From an uncultured Lachnospiraceae bacterium (GTDB lineage: Bacteria > Bacillota > Clostridia > Lachnospirales > Lachnospiraceae): DNA of 44,083 bases. The position numbers and the translations under genes are program-made. The stretch spans positions 1-44,083 of the forward strand of contig CANRAZ010000013.1 in the NCBI GenBank assembly GCA_947628705.1. Direction: 5' to 3'. Under the pieces are notes generated by a model. The model was not told the origin of the DNA, did not search any database, and was given only the letters and a program-made list of their open reading frames with translations. This document shows positions 24,435 to 33,965 of this stretch, piece after piece (position 1 is the stretch's first letter; each line of letters begins with the position of its first letter).

Positions 24435-25871
24435 ATGAAAAAAATATTATTTGTCGCATCTGAATGCGTACCATTTATTAAGACGGGCGGACTCGCAGAC
24501 GTTGTGGGTTCACTGCCGAAGTACGTTAATAAAGAGGAATTTGATGTAAGAGTCATGATTCCCAATTATCAGGCAATTCCGGCAAAGTTCAAGGAACAGA
24601 TGAAGTACAAGACTCATTTTTACATGAACCTTGCATGGCGTACCCAGTATGTCGGAATTCTCGAGATGGAATATGATGGAGTAACTTTCTATTTTATAGA
24701 TAACGAGTTTTATTTCGCAGGTGATTTGCCTTACGGTGAGATCTATCAGGATATTGAGAAGTTTGCATTTTTCTCAAAGGCCGCTCTTTCGGCGCTTCCT
24801 GCTATTGATTTCAGACCTGACATCATTCACTGCCACGACTGGCAGACGGGTCTTATTCCTGTAATGCTGCACGATGCATTCCAGAATAACGGCTTCTACC
24901 ACGGAATTAAAACTATAATGACCATACACAACTTAAAGTTCCAAGGTGTGTGGGACAAAAAAACAATTATGGATATAACAGGACTTCCTGCTTATTATTT
25001 CACCCCAGACAAGCTTGAAGCTTACGGAGACGCCAATTACCTCAAGGGCGGCATTGTTTACGCTGACATGGTCACGACCGTAAGCAACACCTATGCCGAT
25101 GAAATAAAAACGCCTTTCTACGGCGAGGGACTTGACGGCTTGATGAACGCAAGAAGCAACTGCCTGCGGGGGATCGTAAACGGTCTTGACTATGACGAGT
25201 GGAATCCTGAAACGGATAAATATATTTACAACAATTATAATGCCGTTAATTTCCGCAAGGAAAAGGTAAAGAACAAGAAAGAGCTTCAGAAGGAACTCGG
25301 TCTTGAAGTAAACGAGAAGATTTTCACGGTCGGTATCGTATCAAGACTTACGGATCAAAAGGGACTTGACCTTGTTGACTATGTGATTGAAGAAATATGT
25401 GCGCCGGATATGCAGTTTATTGTTCTTGGAACAGGGACGCCGAAGTATGAGAACCTGTTCAGACACTATGAATGGAAATACAAGAGTCGGGTCTCGGCAA
25501 ATATTTATTACAATAATGAGCGTTCTCACAGAATATATGCCGGCTGTGATGCATATCTTATGCCATCACTGTTTGAGCCGTGCGGTCTTAGCCAGCTGAT
25601 GAGTTTAAGGTATGGCACGGTTCCTATTGTCCGTGAAACGGGCGGCCTTAAGGACACGGTTGAACCGTACAATCAGTATGAAAACACAGGAACAGGCTTC
25701 AGTTTCAGAAACTACAATGCACACGAGATGCTTAATGCAATTAGATATGCAAAGGATGTTTACTACAACAGAAGACGTGAATGGAACAAGATAGTAGACA
25801 GAGGAATGGCAAAGGATTTCTCATGGCGCAATTCGGCCGGCCAGTACGAGGATCTTTACCGTTATATGTAA
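24435..25871 (+). CDS. glgA: Glycogen synthase (ADP-glucose)
   Basis: GlgA (GT5 family) extends alpha-1,4-glucan from ADP-glucose. The 478 residues have the N-terminal ADP-glucose motif KTGGLADVVGSLPK (about 16-29), HCHDWQTGLIP, MTIHNLKFQG, and the C-terminal GIVSRLTDQKGLDL and SLFEPCGLSQLMSLRYGTVPIVRETGGLKDTV. The start has CGGAGG. None of glgB, glgC, glgD or glgP is in this window. It is flanked by spo0A and by a hairpin before murE, so it is likely monocistronic. Confidence 0.95.
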   Translation: MKKILFVASECVPFIKTGGLADVVGSLPKYVNKEEFDVRVMIPNYQAIPAKFKEQMKYKTHFYMNLAWRTQYVGILEMEYDGVTFYFIDNEFYFAGDLPYGEIYQDIEKFAFFSKAALSALPAIDFRPDIIHCHDWQTGLIPVMLHDAFQNNGFYHGIKTIMTIHNLKFQGVWDKKTIMDITGLPAYYFTPDKLEAYGDANYLKGGIVYADMVTTVSNTYADEIKTPFYGEGLDGLMNARSNCLRGIVNGLDYDEWNPETDKYIYNNYNAVNFRKEKVKNKKELQKELGLEVNEKIFTVGIVSRLTDQKGLDLVDYVIEEICAPDMQFIVLGTGTPKYENLFRHYEWKYKSRVSANIYYNNERSHRIYAGCDAYLMPSLFEPCGLSQLMSLRYGTVPIVRETGGLKDTVEPYNQYENTGTGFSFRNYNAHEMLNAIRYAKDVYYNRRREWNKIVDRGMAKDFSWRNSAGQYEDLYRYM

Positions 25872-25920
25872 GAAGTCAGGTTCCGACAGAATGCTTTTAA
25901 ACAGTTATAAAACTGATGAT

Positions 25921-25950
25921 AATTCCCACGACATTCGTGCCGTGGGAATT
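25921..25950 (+). terminator. Strong hairpin after glgA, possible terminator
   Basis: AATTCCCACG (25921-25930) and CGTGGGAATT (25941-25950) form a perfect 10-bp stem with a 10-base loop that can itself pair. The tail TGGCGTGTTT is only partly T-rich, so it may terminate weakly or have another role ahead of murE. Confidence 0.5.
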
Positions 25951-25994
25951 TGGCGTGTTTGGAGAAGAGCAAATTTCCATGGAAGGAGCAGCTT

Positions 25995-27506
25995 ATGAAA
26001 CTTGAAAAACTGCTTGAGAGACTTGATTACGTTTTGCTGAAGGGCAGCACAGATACCGAAATCACCTCACTGGCGTACGACTCCAGAAAGGTGGAGGAGG
26101 GGTGTGCCTTTGTGTGCATAAGCGGAACGGTGACGGACGGACACACCTATATTGAAGACGCTGCAAGGAAAGGCGCTAAAGCCTTTATAGTTACAAAAGA
26201 TGTGGAAGTCTGCGGAGACGTCAGTGTTGTAAAGGTAAAGGATGACAGACTGGCGCTGGCGCTTATGAGCGCGGCATGGTTCGGTTATCCTGCTGAAAAG
26301 CTTACAACTATCGGAATCACGGGTACAAAGGGAAAGACCACCACCACCTACATGGTTTACGATGTTCTCAACAAATCCGGAATTAAGACGGGGCTTATCG
26401 GGACAATTGAAACGATTGAGGGTGAGACCCATATCCCTTCAAGCCATTCCACGCCGGAAAGCTACGTTATCCAGCAGCATTTCAGAGAGATGCTGGACGA
26501 CGGAATAAAGGCTGTGGTTATGGAGGTGAGCTCTCAGGGACTTAAGATGAAAAGGGTAGGGGGCATACTCTTCGACATTGGAGTTTTCACTAATCTTGAG
26601 CCTGACCATATAGGGGGCAGCGAGCATCCTGACTTTGATGATTATCTTGCATGCAAAAGAATGCTGTTTTCGCAGTGCAGAAAGGGAATTGCGAATAAGG
26701 ATGACGCTCACTTTGAGGAAATGATGACAGGCCGCACATGCGAGCTTTTTACGCTTGGTACGGGCGAGGACTGCGATTATAGGGCAAAGGATATTGTCCT
26801 TACGGGAACAATGAATCAGAGTGGCGCGGCGTCAGCTGCGACGGCAGGGGTTTCCTATACCGTCGTCAGCACTCTGCACGAAAAAGAACTTCAGGTCTAT
26901 GTGGACATTCCGGGACGTTTTACGGTTTATAATTCGCTTACGGCTATCGCTATTTGCGATATCTTGGGAGTTAAGCCTGAAATCACATTAAAGAGCCTGA
27001 AGCAGATTAAGGTAAAGGGCAGGGTTGAAACCGTTCCAATCTCCGAGCGTTTTACGGTTATGGTTGACTATGCCCATAACGAAATGGCTCTTAGGAGCGT
27101 TTTAAAGACTCTTAGAGAGTACGATCCAAAGAGGCTTGTGTGCGTGTTCGGCTGCGGAGGCAACCGCTCTAGGGAGAGAAGATTTTCAATGGGAAGAGTG
27201 AGCGGAGAATTAAGCGACCTCACGGTTATAACCTCTGATAATCCGCGTTATGAGAAGCCTGAGGACATAATAGCAGACATAATCACCGGCATCAGTGAGG
27301 TCAAGGATGCGGCATATGAGGTTGTGGAAGACCGTTATGAGGCAATAAAGCACGTTATTTCAAATGCAAAGGACGGAGATTTGATACTTATTGCAGGCAA
27401 AGGCCATGAAGATTACCAAGAGATAAAGGGCGTTAAATATCACATGGACGACAGAGAAATGATACTAAAAGCAGCCGATGAGCTGGGATTGCATAAAGGA
27501 GCGTAG
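25995..27506 (+). CDS. murE: UDP-MurNAc-tripeptide synthetase MurE
   Basis: MurE adds the third amino acid of the peptidoglycan stem peptide. The 503 residues show YDSRKVEEGCAFV, the ATP motif GITGTKGKTTTTYM (about 111-124), HSTPES, MEVSSQGL, DYAHNEMALRSVL, FGCGGNRSRERR and TSDNPRYEKPEDI. DNPR is the motif associated with meso-diaminopimelate as the added residue. ATG 25995 has AAGGAG 6 bases upstream. murF follows after 11 bases, so both are cotranscribed. Confidence 0.95.
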   Translation: MKLEKLLERLDYVLLKGSTDTEITSLAYDSRKVEEGCAFVCISGTVTDGHTYIEDAARKGAKAFIVTKDVEVCGDVSVVKVKDDRLALALMSAAWFGYPAEKLTTIGITGTKGKTTTTYMVYDVLNKSGIKTGLIGTIETIEGETHIPSSHSTPESYVIQQHFREMLDDGIKAVVMEVSSQGLKMKRVGGILFDIGVFTNLEPDHIGGSEHPDFDDYLACKRMLFSQCRKGIANKDDAHFEEMMTGRTCELFTLGTGEDCDYRAKDIVLTGTMNQSGAASAATAGVSYTVVSTLHEKELQVYVDIPGRFTVYNSLTAIAICDILGVKPEITLKSLKQIKVKGRVETVPISERFTVMVDYAHNEMALRSVLKTLREYDPKRLVCVFGCGGNRSRERRFSMGRVSGELSDLTVITSDNPRYEKPEDIIADIITGISEVKDAAYEVVEDRYEAIKHVISNAKDGDLILIAGKGHEDYQEIKGVKYHMDDREMILKAADELGLHKGA

Positions 27507-27517
27507 TTGAGGTTAAA

Positions 27518-28990
27518 ATGGGACTGTTGACAGTTGGCGAGATTGCAGAAATGATGGGAGGGACGGTTATTGACGGCGACCCCTGCATAACCATCAGTGA
27601 TTACAGCTATAAATCAAATGAGGGAGACGCTCAGACTCTTTTTCTACCTATTGTCGGGAAAAAGGTTGATGCGCACGATTATATTGCGGACGCTGCGGCG
27701 CACGGTATGATTGCAACAACCACCGAGAGAAACAGGGTGGAGGAGAATACCGCCGGAATGACCTATATTGCGGTTGAAAGCACCAGAGAGGCCGTTCAGC
27801 AGCTTGGAAGAAGGTACAGGAGCTGCTTCGATGTGCCTTGCATCGGAATAAGCGGAAGCGTAGGCAAAACCTCAACGAAGGAAATGATATACAGCGCTGT
27901 CGCAGGAAGCCTTAATACAGTAAAGACAGAGGGAAACCGCAACGGGCAGCTTGGGGTGCCTCTTATGTGCTTGAGGCTCGATGAGGACGTCGAGTGTCTC
28001 GTTCTTGAAATGGGTGTGAGTGAAAAGGGAGAGATGGAAAGGCTTGCGTCCATCGCAAAGCCGACGGCAGCGGTGCTTACCAATATCGGCATGAGCCATA
28101 TCGGAAATTTCGGAGCCATAGAGAACACAAGAAGAGAGAAGCTTGCAATAATAAACGAAATGGATGAGAATGGAGTACTGCTTCTTAACGGAGAGGATGA
28201 ATTGCTTGCGGAGCTGGCTCCGGGTTCTCCGTGTCAGAAGGATTTAAACGAGGTCCTCATGTATGAAAAAACTCAGGAGGCGATGGGACGCATAAAAAGG
28301 TACAGCTACGGATTAAGCAAGTGGTGTGATTTCAGAGCTGAAAATGTGTGCCGGAATGAAGAAGAGACAGAGTTTGAATGGGTATATAAGGAACAGAGGA
28401 AAAGGGTCGTTATCTATGCTCCCGGAAGACATAATGTGTTAAATGCGGTAGCGGCGATGTCGCTTGCATATCTTTCAGGCGCAGATATTGATAAGGCGGT
28501 CAAAGGGCTTGCCGAATACGAACCGCCGGCGATGAGAGGAAACAGGGAAATACTTAAAAACGGAGTTTACCTGATTGACGATTCTTATAATGCAAGCCCG
28601 GACTCGATGAAAAGCGGTATTGAAATTCTTGACGGGCTCGAAAATAAGGGCAGAAAAATCGCAGTCCTTGCAGATATGCTTGAGCTTGGAGATTATTCGG
28701 AATACTGTCACCGCTTGGTGGGAAAATATGTTGCGGCTTCAAAAACGGACATTCTCTGTACGGTGGGGAAGGAAGCAAGGTACATTGCGGAAGAGGCCGA
28801 ATCGGCAGGGCAAAAGGAAGTTTATGTTTATGACGACAAGAGCAGCGCGCTGGATTTTATTTTAGGCGCCGTGAGGGAAGGCGACGCTGTTTTATGCAAG
28901 GGCAGCAGAGGCATGGAGCTTGACAGCATAGCGGACGCACTTAGAGAAAATGCAAAGGCTGAGGAAGAAATTGCGGCGGCAAAGAATTAG
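27518..28990 (+). CDS. murF: UDP-MurNAc-pentapeptide synthetase MurF
   Basis: MurF joins D-Ala-D-Ala to the UDP-MurNAc tripeptide. The 490 residues have the ATP motif GISGSVGKTSTKEMI, TEGNRNGQLGVP, LEMGVSEKGEM, TNIGMSHIGNFG, GRHNVLNAVAA, DDSYNASPDSM and a C-terminal KGSRGMELD. The start has a weak GAGGTTAAA site. In many bacteria mraY follows; here the next gene is priA. Confidence 0.94.
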   Translation: MGLLTVGEIAEMMGGTVIDGDPCITISDYSYKSNEGDAQTLFLPIVGKKVDAHDYIADAAAHGMIATTTERNRVEENTAGMTYIAVESTREAVQQLGRRYRSCFDVPCIGISGSVGKTSTKEMIYSAVAGSLNTVKTEGNRNGQLGVPLMCLRLDEDVECLVLEMGVSEKGEMERLASIAKPTAAVLTNIGMSHIGNFGAIENTRREKLAIINEMDENGVLLLNGEDELLAELAPGSPCQKDLNEVLMYEKTQEAMGRIKRYSYGLSKWCDFRAENVCRNEEETEFEWVYKEQRKRVVIYAPGRHNVLNAVAAMSLAYLSGADIDKAVKGLAEYEPPAMRGNREILKNGVYLIDDSYNASPDSMKSGIEILDGLENKGRKIAVLADMLELGDYSEYCHRLVGKYVAASKTDILCTVGKEARYIAEEAESAGQKEVYVYDDKSSALDFILGAVREGDAVLCKGSRGMELDSIADALRENAKAEEEIAAAKN

Positions 28991-29060
28991 TTTAATTTTA
29001 AGCGCAGCGACAGGCCTTGACTGCCCGAAATACACGAACAGCTGAGCAACGGAGGACGTT

Positions 29061-31109
29061 TTGAAGTACGCAGAGGTAATTGTAGACATATCGTCGCCTA
29101 ATCTGGATAAAACCTTTACATATGCCGTCCCTTCGTCTTTAGAGCAGGAAATAATGCCGGGAACGCCGGTAATGATTCCTTTTGGAAAAAGCAACAGGCT
29201 AAAGAAGGGCTATGTGGTCGGGGTAAGCGCAGCGGCAGGCGGTAAGGGATTTCAGATCAAGGAAATAGACAGCGTTATAAAAAAGGGCCTTGCGATAGAA
29301 GACGAATTCATGGCGCTTGCATACAAAATGAAAAGCCGGTACGGAGGGCTTCTTAAGGATTCTCTAAGAACCGTTATTCCGGTAAAACAGACGGTAAATA
29401 AAAACCGTGCAAAGCCGCATACCGACGCTTTTCCGGAAATCACAAGGCTTTTGCAGGAATTTCCGGAGGGTACCGGCGAAAAATGCGTTTTAAATGATGA
29501 ACAGCAGGCTGCAAGGGACAGGATATGCAGCGATATTGACAGCGGCGAAGCAAAAAAATATTTGCTGCACGGAGTTACAGGCAGTGGAAAAACAGAGATT
29601 TACATCGATGTAATAAGGCATGTGATATCAAAGGGAAAGCAGGTAATCGTGCTTATACCCGAAATATCGTTAACGTACCAGACTGTGAGGCGCTTTGCCC
29701 TTTGCTTCGGAAAAAATGTCGCTTTCAGCCATTCAAAGCTCAGCAAGGGCGAACGCTATCTCCAGAGCGAGAACGCAAGAGAAGGCGTTATAAACATAAT
29801 GATCGGCCCGCGCTCCGCTCTTTTTACCCCGTTTAAAAATCTCGGCCTTATCATAATAGATGAAGAGCATGAGGCGAGCTATAAATCGGAAACCTCACCG
29901 AAGTACCATGCCAGAGAGGTCGCGATTTGGAGAGCTGAAATGTGCGGGGCGTCGGTAATAATGGGTTCGGCAACCCCGTCGGTAGAATCCTATGAAAAAG
30001 CTGAAAAGGGAGAGTACGAGCTTCTTACGGTTAAAAACCGCGCGGGCGGAGCGGCAGCCCCCAAGGTTTACGTAACGGATATGCGGGAAGAATTGGCCGA
30101 TGGAAACCGCAAGCCGATTTCTAGGCTTCTGTGGGAAAAAATTGACGACAGGCTAAGGAAAAAAGAGCAGATAATGCTGTTTGTGAACAGAAGGGGATAT
30201 GCAGGCTTTATGTCGTGCAGAAGCTGCGGCTTTGTGCCGAAATGCCCTCATTGCGATATTTCCCTTACGCTTCACAATGACGGCAGGCTCTACTGCCATT
30301 ATTGCGGCTATAATATTCCGAAGCCGGTTGTTTGTCCGAAATGCGGCTCAAAATATATTGCAGGCTTTGGGACAGGCACGCAGAAGATAGAGACAATAAT
30401 AAAAGAGTCGTTTCCTTCAGCAAGAGTTCTTAGAATGGACGCTGACACGACCTCCGGAAAGGGAGATTATGAAAAAATACTCGGAGCTTTCAGGCGCGAG
30501 GAAGCAGACGTCCTTATCGGTACTCAGATGATTGTAAAGGGGCATGACTTCCCAAAGGTGACTTTGGTCGGCATTGTCGCCGCGGATTTATCGCTGTATA
30601 TGAACGATTACAGGGCGTCGGAAAGAACCTACGGCCTTTTGGCGCAGGCGGCAGGGCGCGCAGGAAGGGGAAAAACGCCCGGAGAGGTGATTATTCAGAC
30701 ATATAATCCTGACAACTATTGCATAGAGGCGGCAGCGGCAGGAAGCTATGAAAAATTCTATCGGAATGAGATCGTTTTCAGACGGCTTATGAATTACCCT
30801 CCGTCGGGAAACATGTGCGTGATATTTATACAGTCTAAAACGGAAGAGGAAGGAAGCAGGGCATGTGAAAAACTCAAATACGCAATAGACAGCTATGGGA
30901 AAAAAACAGGGCAGCGGTTCGAGGTTATCGGGCCTGCTCCTGCCGGAATAAAAAAGCTTAACGACGTTTACAGAAACGTTATCTACGTTAAGGATAAGGA
31001 TTACATGAAGCTTGTAGGACTTAAGGACGGATTGGAGTACTTTATAAACAGCCAGAACGTCAGCGAAGCCGTCATACAGTTTGATTTTAACCCGATGAGC
31101 GGATATTGA
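29061..31109 (+). CDS. priA: Primosomal replication restart helicase PriA
   Basis: PriA recognises stalled forks and reloads the replicative helicase. The 682 residues have an N-terminal DNA-binding domain (1-105), Walker A GVTGSGKTEIY (171-181), the DEEH box (267-270), GSATPSVES, an eight-cysteine zinc region (CRSCGF, CPHC, CHYCGY, CPKCG), and GTQMIVKGHDFP with AGRAGRG in the second helicase lobe. The start is TTG with CGGAGG 6 bases upstream; no ATG fits the N-terminal domain. The linker after the DNA-binding domain is short, giving a protein shorter than the E. coli one. Confidence 0.95.
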   Translation: MKYAEVIVDISSPNLDKTFTYAVPSSLEQEIMPGTPVMIPFGKSNRLKKGYVVGVSAAAGGKGFQIKEIDSVIKKGLAIEDEFMALAYKMKSRYGGLLKDSLRTVIPVKQTVNKNRAKPHTDAFPEITRLLQEFPEGTGEKCVLNDEQQAARDRICSDIDSGEAKKYLLHGVTGSGKTEIYIDVIRHVISKGKQVIVLIPEISLTYQTVRRFALCFGKNVAFSHSKLSKGERYLQSENAREGVINIMIGPRSALFTPFKNLGLIIIDEEHEASYKSETSPKYHAREVAIWRAEMCGASVIMGSATPSVESYEKAEKGEYELLTVKNRAGGAAAPKVYVTDMREELADGNRKPISRLLWEKIDDRLRKKEQIMLFVNRRGYAGFMSCRSCGFVPKCPHCDISLTLHNDGRLYCHYCGYNIPKPVVCPKCGSKYIAGFGTGTQKIETIIKESFPSARVLRMDADTTSGKGDYEKILGAFRREEADVLIGTQMIVKGHDFPKVTLVGIVAADLSLYMNDYRASERTYGLLAQAAGRAGRGKTPGEVIIQTYNPDNYCIEAAAAGSYEKFYRNEIVFRRLMNYPPSGNMCVIFIQSKTEEEGSRACEKLKYAIDSYGKKTGQRFEVIGPAPAGIKKLNDVYRNVIYVKDKDYMKLVGLKDGLEYFINSQNVSEAVIQFDFNPMSGY

Positions 31110-31184
31110 TCGAACCGGTGCGGCAAACAGAAACGGAACGGATTAAAATCCGATATGTAAAGCCAAAAAGGCAAGGAGGAAGAT

Positions 31185-31670
31185 ATGGCATTAAGAAACA
31201 TAAGAATACAGGGAGATCCGCTGCTTGAGAAGAAATGCAAGGAAGTTAAGGAAATGACAGACAGAACCAGCGGCCTTATTGATGATATGTTTGAAACCAT
31301 GTACAATGCAGAAGGCGTGGGACTTGCGGCGCCTCAGGTGGGAGTGCTTAAGAGAATCTGCGTGATAGACGTTACTGAGGAAAAAAATTCTCCTTTATGT
31401 CTTATCAATCCCGTTATAGAAGAGTATTCTGAAGAAACTCAGACAGGCTGGGAAGGCTGTCTGTCGGTTCCGGGGAAAAGCGGCACAGTAACCAGAGCCG
31501 AGAAGGTCAAGGTAAGATATCAGGACAGGAACATGCAGTTTGCGGAGATCGAAGGAGAGGGGCTTTTGGCAAGGGCGCTTCAGCATGAAATAGACCATCT
31601 TGACGGACAGCTTTATGTAAGACTTGCAGAAGGCGGACTTGTTGACAATTCCGAGCTGGAGGAAGAATGA
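31185..31670 (+). CDS. def: Peptide deformylase
   Basis: Def removes the formyl group from nascent N-terminal formyl-methionine. The 161 residues contain all three active-site motifs: GVGLAAPQVG, EGCLSVPG with the metal-binding cysteine, and QHEIDHLDG with the two metal-binding histidines and the catalytic glutamate. The start has AAGGAGG. Its stop overlaps the fmt ATG as ATGA, and the pair carries out opposite steps of the formyl-Met cycle. Confidence 0.96.
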   Translation: MALRNIRIQGDPLLEKKCKEVKEMTDRTSGLIDDMFETMYNAEGVGLAAPQVGVLKRICVIDVTEEKNSPLCLINPVIEEYSEETQTGWEGCLSVPGKSGTVTRAEKVKVRYQDRNMQFAEIEGEGLLARALQHEIDHLDGQLYVRLAEGGLVDNSELEEE

Positions 31671-32596
31671 GAATAATCTATATGGGAACGCCGGAAATTG
31701 CGGCGGTTATTTTAAAAAGACTGGTCGAAAACGGAGAAGACGAGGTCGTTCTTGCCGTAACTCAGCCGGACAGGCCTAAGGGCAGAGGAAAAGAACTTGC
31801 AATGTCGGATGTGAAAAAATACGCATCTGAGAAGGGGATTCCTGTTTATCAGCCGGAAAAAATAAAAAAAACAGAATGTGTGGAATACCTTAAGCGGTTC
31901 AATGCGGATATTATGGTTGTCGCCGCATTTGGACAGATACTCTCAAAGGAGATTCTTGACATTACTCCTTACGGCTGTATCAATGTGCATGCGTCGCTGC
32001 TCCCTAAGTACAGAGGAGCCGCTCCGATACAGTGGGCTGTAATAGACGGCGAAAAAACAACGGGCGTCACCATAATGCAAATGGACGAAGGGCTTGATAC
32101 CGGAGACATAATACGCAAAAGCGAGATTGAAATTGCAGATAAGGAAACAGGAGGGAGCCTTCATGACAAACTTGCAAGGCTTGGAGGCGACGAGCTTTTG
32201 AAGGCTCTCAGAGAAATTAAAGAGGGAAAGGCGGCAAGGGTTCCGCAGGGCGAGGCAAAAAGCCATTATGCCCACATGCTTAATAAAAAAATGGGAAAAA
32301 TAGATTTTTCCATGCCTGCCGAGAGCATAGAGAGACTGGTGAGGGGTCTTAATCCGTGGCCCAGCGCTTATGCGTTCTTAGACGGAAAAACCGTAAAGCT
32401 CTGGGAATGCGATGTTGATGAAAGCAGCGGAAATAAGGCGCCGGGCGAAATCTTTTCGGTTGATAAGAAAGGCTTCAATATCGCAGCAGGAAAGGGCAGC
32501 CTAAGGGTTAGAACGCTTCAGGCGGAAGGAAAGCGCGCCATGACGGCGGAGGAATTCCTCCGTGGAAATGACGTAAGGGGCAAGAGGTTTGAGTAG
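31667..32596 (+). CDS. fmt: Methionyl-tRNA formyltransferase
   Basis: Fmt formylates initiator Met-tRNA with 10-formyltetrahydrofolate. The 309 residues show MGTPEIAA at the start, TQPDRPKGRG, the folate-site INVHASLLPKYRGAAPIQWA with the catalytic Asn and His, MDEGLDTGDI, and the C-terminal tRNA-binding domain (GLNPWPSAYAFLDGKTVKLW). It overlaps def by 4 bases and precedes rsmB by 5 bases. Confidence 0.96.
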   Translation: MRIIYMGTPEIAAVILKRLVENGEDEVVLAVTQPDRPKGRGKELAMSDVKKYASEKGIPVYQPEKIKKTECVEYLKRFNADIMVVAAFGQILSKEILDITPYGCINVHASLLPKYRGAAPIQWAVIDGEKTTGVTIMQMDEGLDTGDIIRKSEIEIADKETGGSLHDKLARLGGDELLKALREIKEGKAARVPQGEAKSHYAHMLNKKMGKIDFSMPAESIERLVRGLNPWPSAYAFLDGKTVKLWECDVDESSGNKAPGEIFSVDKKGFNIAAGKGSLRVRTLQAEGKRAMTAEEFLRGNDVRGKRFE

Positions 32597-32601
32597 TCCG
32601 C

Positions 32602-33948
32602 ATGACAGAAAGAGAAATAAGCTATAGAATTTTAATAAGCATCTTTACAGACAAAGAGCTCAGCCATATTGCACTCGGCAAAGCTCTTAAGGAATGCGAC
32701 GAGAAGGGCTATAACGTAAACAAGGCTTTTATAACAAATCTTGTAAACGGAGTCTGTGAAAGATACCTGACCCTTATGTACTTGATTTGTAAACAGTCAG
32801 GCAGAACAGAGGAAAAAATCAAGCAGCAGGTGAAGATAATGCTTGCTATGGGCGCATATCAAATCTACTACATGTCGGTTCCTGCGTCTGCCGCGTGCAA
32901 CGAGACCGTAAAGCTTGCAGAAAAGCACAAAATGGCAGGACTCAAGGGCTTTATTAACGGGGTCCTTAGGGGTCTGCTGCGGAATGTAGAGGACGTCGAC
33001 GGATTTCTAAACGGGGAGCTGGCGGAAAAAAGCACGGCGGAAAGATTTTCAGCGGCGTATTCGTGTCCTGAACGGCTGGTAAAATATTTTATCGGCGAAT
33101 ACGGAGAATCGGAAACGGAGAGAATGCTTAAGGCGTCGTTTGCCAAAAAAAGCATAACGGTGTACAGGCTGTCAAAGGTTTCTGACATTGAATTTAAAAG
33201 AGCCTTTGAGGAGGACGGCATTGAAATCAGGGAAATAAAGGGAATAAGAAATGCATATGAAATATGCACGCAGTGTTCTCTTAGCTCGCTTACAGCCTAT
33301 AAAAAAGGCTGGTTTATTGTTCAGGACGTCAGTTCGATGCTTGCAACCGAGCTTTTGCCTGAAATTGCCGACTGTAAAATACTGGATCTATGCGCCGCTC
33401 CGGGAGGAAAGGCCATACATTGCGCAGACCGTTTCCTTGACACAGGCTGTGATGTGACGGCAAGGGATCTGACTGACGGTAAGGTTAGGCTGATAAAGGA
33501 AACGGCGCTGCGGCTTAATGTTAAAAATATACGCTGCGAAGCATCGGACGCTTTAATTAACAGGCCGGAGGACGCAGAAGCATTCGGACTTGTAGTTGCC
33601 GATCTTCCGTGCTCGGGGCTTGGCGTTATCGGGAAAAAGCCGGATATAAAATACAAAACGTCGCCTGAGGATATTAAAGCCCTTGCGTCGCTGCAAAAGA
33701 AAATCCTGAAAAATGCCGCGGCTTACGTTAAGCCGGGCGGCTGCCTTGCGTACAGCACGTGTACGGTTTCGCATGAGGAAAATACAGAAAATGCAGATTT
33801 CATTGAAAAATGCGGATTAAAGCCGGAGCCCCTGAAAAACGTGCCGGAGGATTACGAAAAATATCTTCTTTCGGAAAGCAGGATGCTCATACTTCCCGAC
33901 GGGAAGCACGACGGATTTTTTATTGCTCTGTTCAGAAAGACAATTTAG
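32602..33948 (+). CDS. rsmB: 16S rRNA m5C967 methyltransferase RsmB
   Basis: RsmB methylates cytosine 967 of 16S rRNA. The 448 residues combine an N-terminal NusB-like RNA-binding domain (about 1-135) and a methyltransferase domain with LDLCAAPGGKAIH for S-adenosylmethionine, the two catalytic cysteines in VVADLPCSGLGVI and AYSTCTVSHEEN, and the GKKPDIKY substrate segment. The position between fmt and rlmN is the standard one in Firmicutes. Confidence 0.94.
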   Translation: MTEREISYRILISIFTDKELSHIALGKALKECDEKGYNVNKAFITNLVNGVCERYLTLMYLICKQSGRTEEKIKQQVKIMLAMGAYQIYYMSVPASAACNETVKLAEKHKMAGLKGFINGVLRGLLRNVEDVDGFLNGELAEKSTAERFSAAYSCPERLVKYFIGEYGESETERMLKASFAKKSITVYRLSKVSDIEFKRAFEEDGIEIREIKGIRNAYEICTQCSLSSLTAYKKGWFIVQDVSSMLATELLPEIADCKILDLCAAPGGKAIHCADRFLDTGCDVTARDLTDGKVRLIKETALRLNVKNIRCEASDALINRPEDAEAFGLVVADLPCSGLGVIGKKPDIKYKTSPEDIKALASLQKKILKNAAAYVKPGGCLAYSTCTVSHEENTENADFIEKCGLKPEPLKNVPEDYEKYLLSESRMLILPDGKHDGFFIALFRKTI

Positions 33949-33965
33949 CTACAGGTAAGGGGAAA

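Noticed and set aside
33810-33965. N-terminal extension of RlmN
   Set aside because: It lies inside the end of rsmB in another frame; the AAGGGG-preceded ATG at 33966 gives the normal protein.
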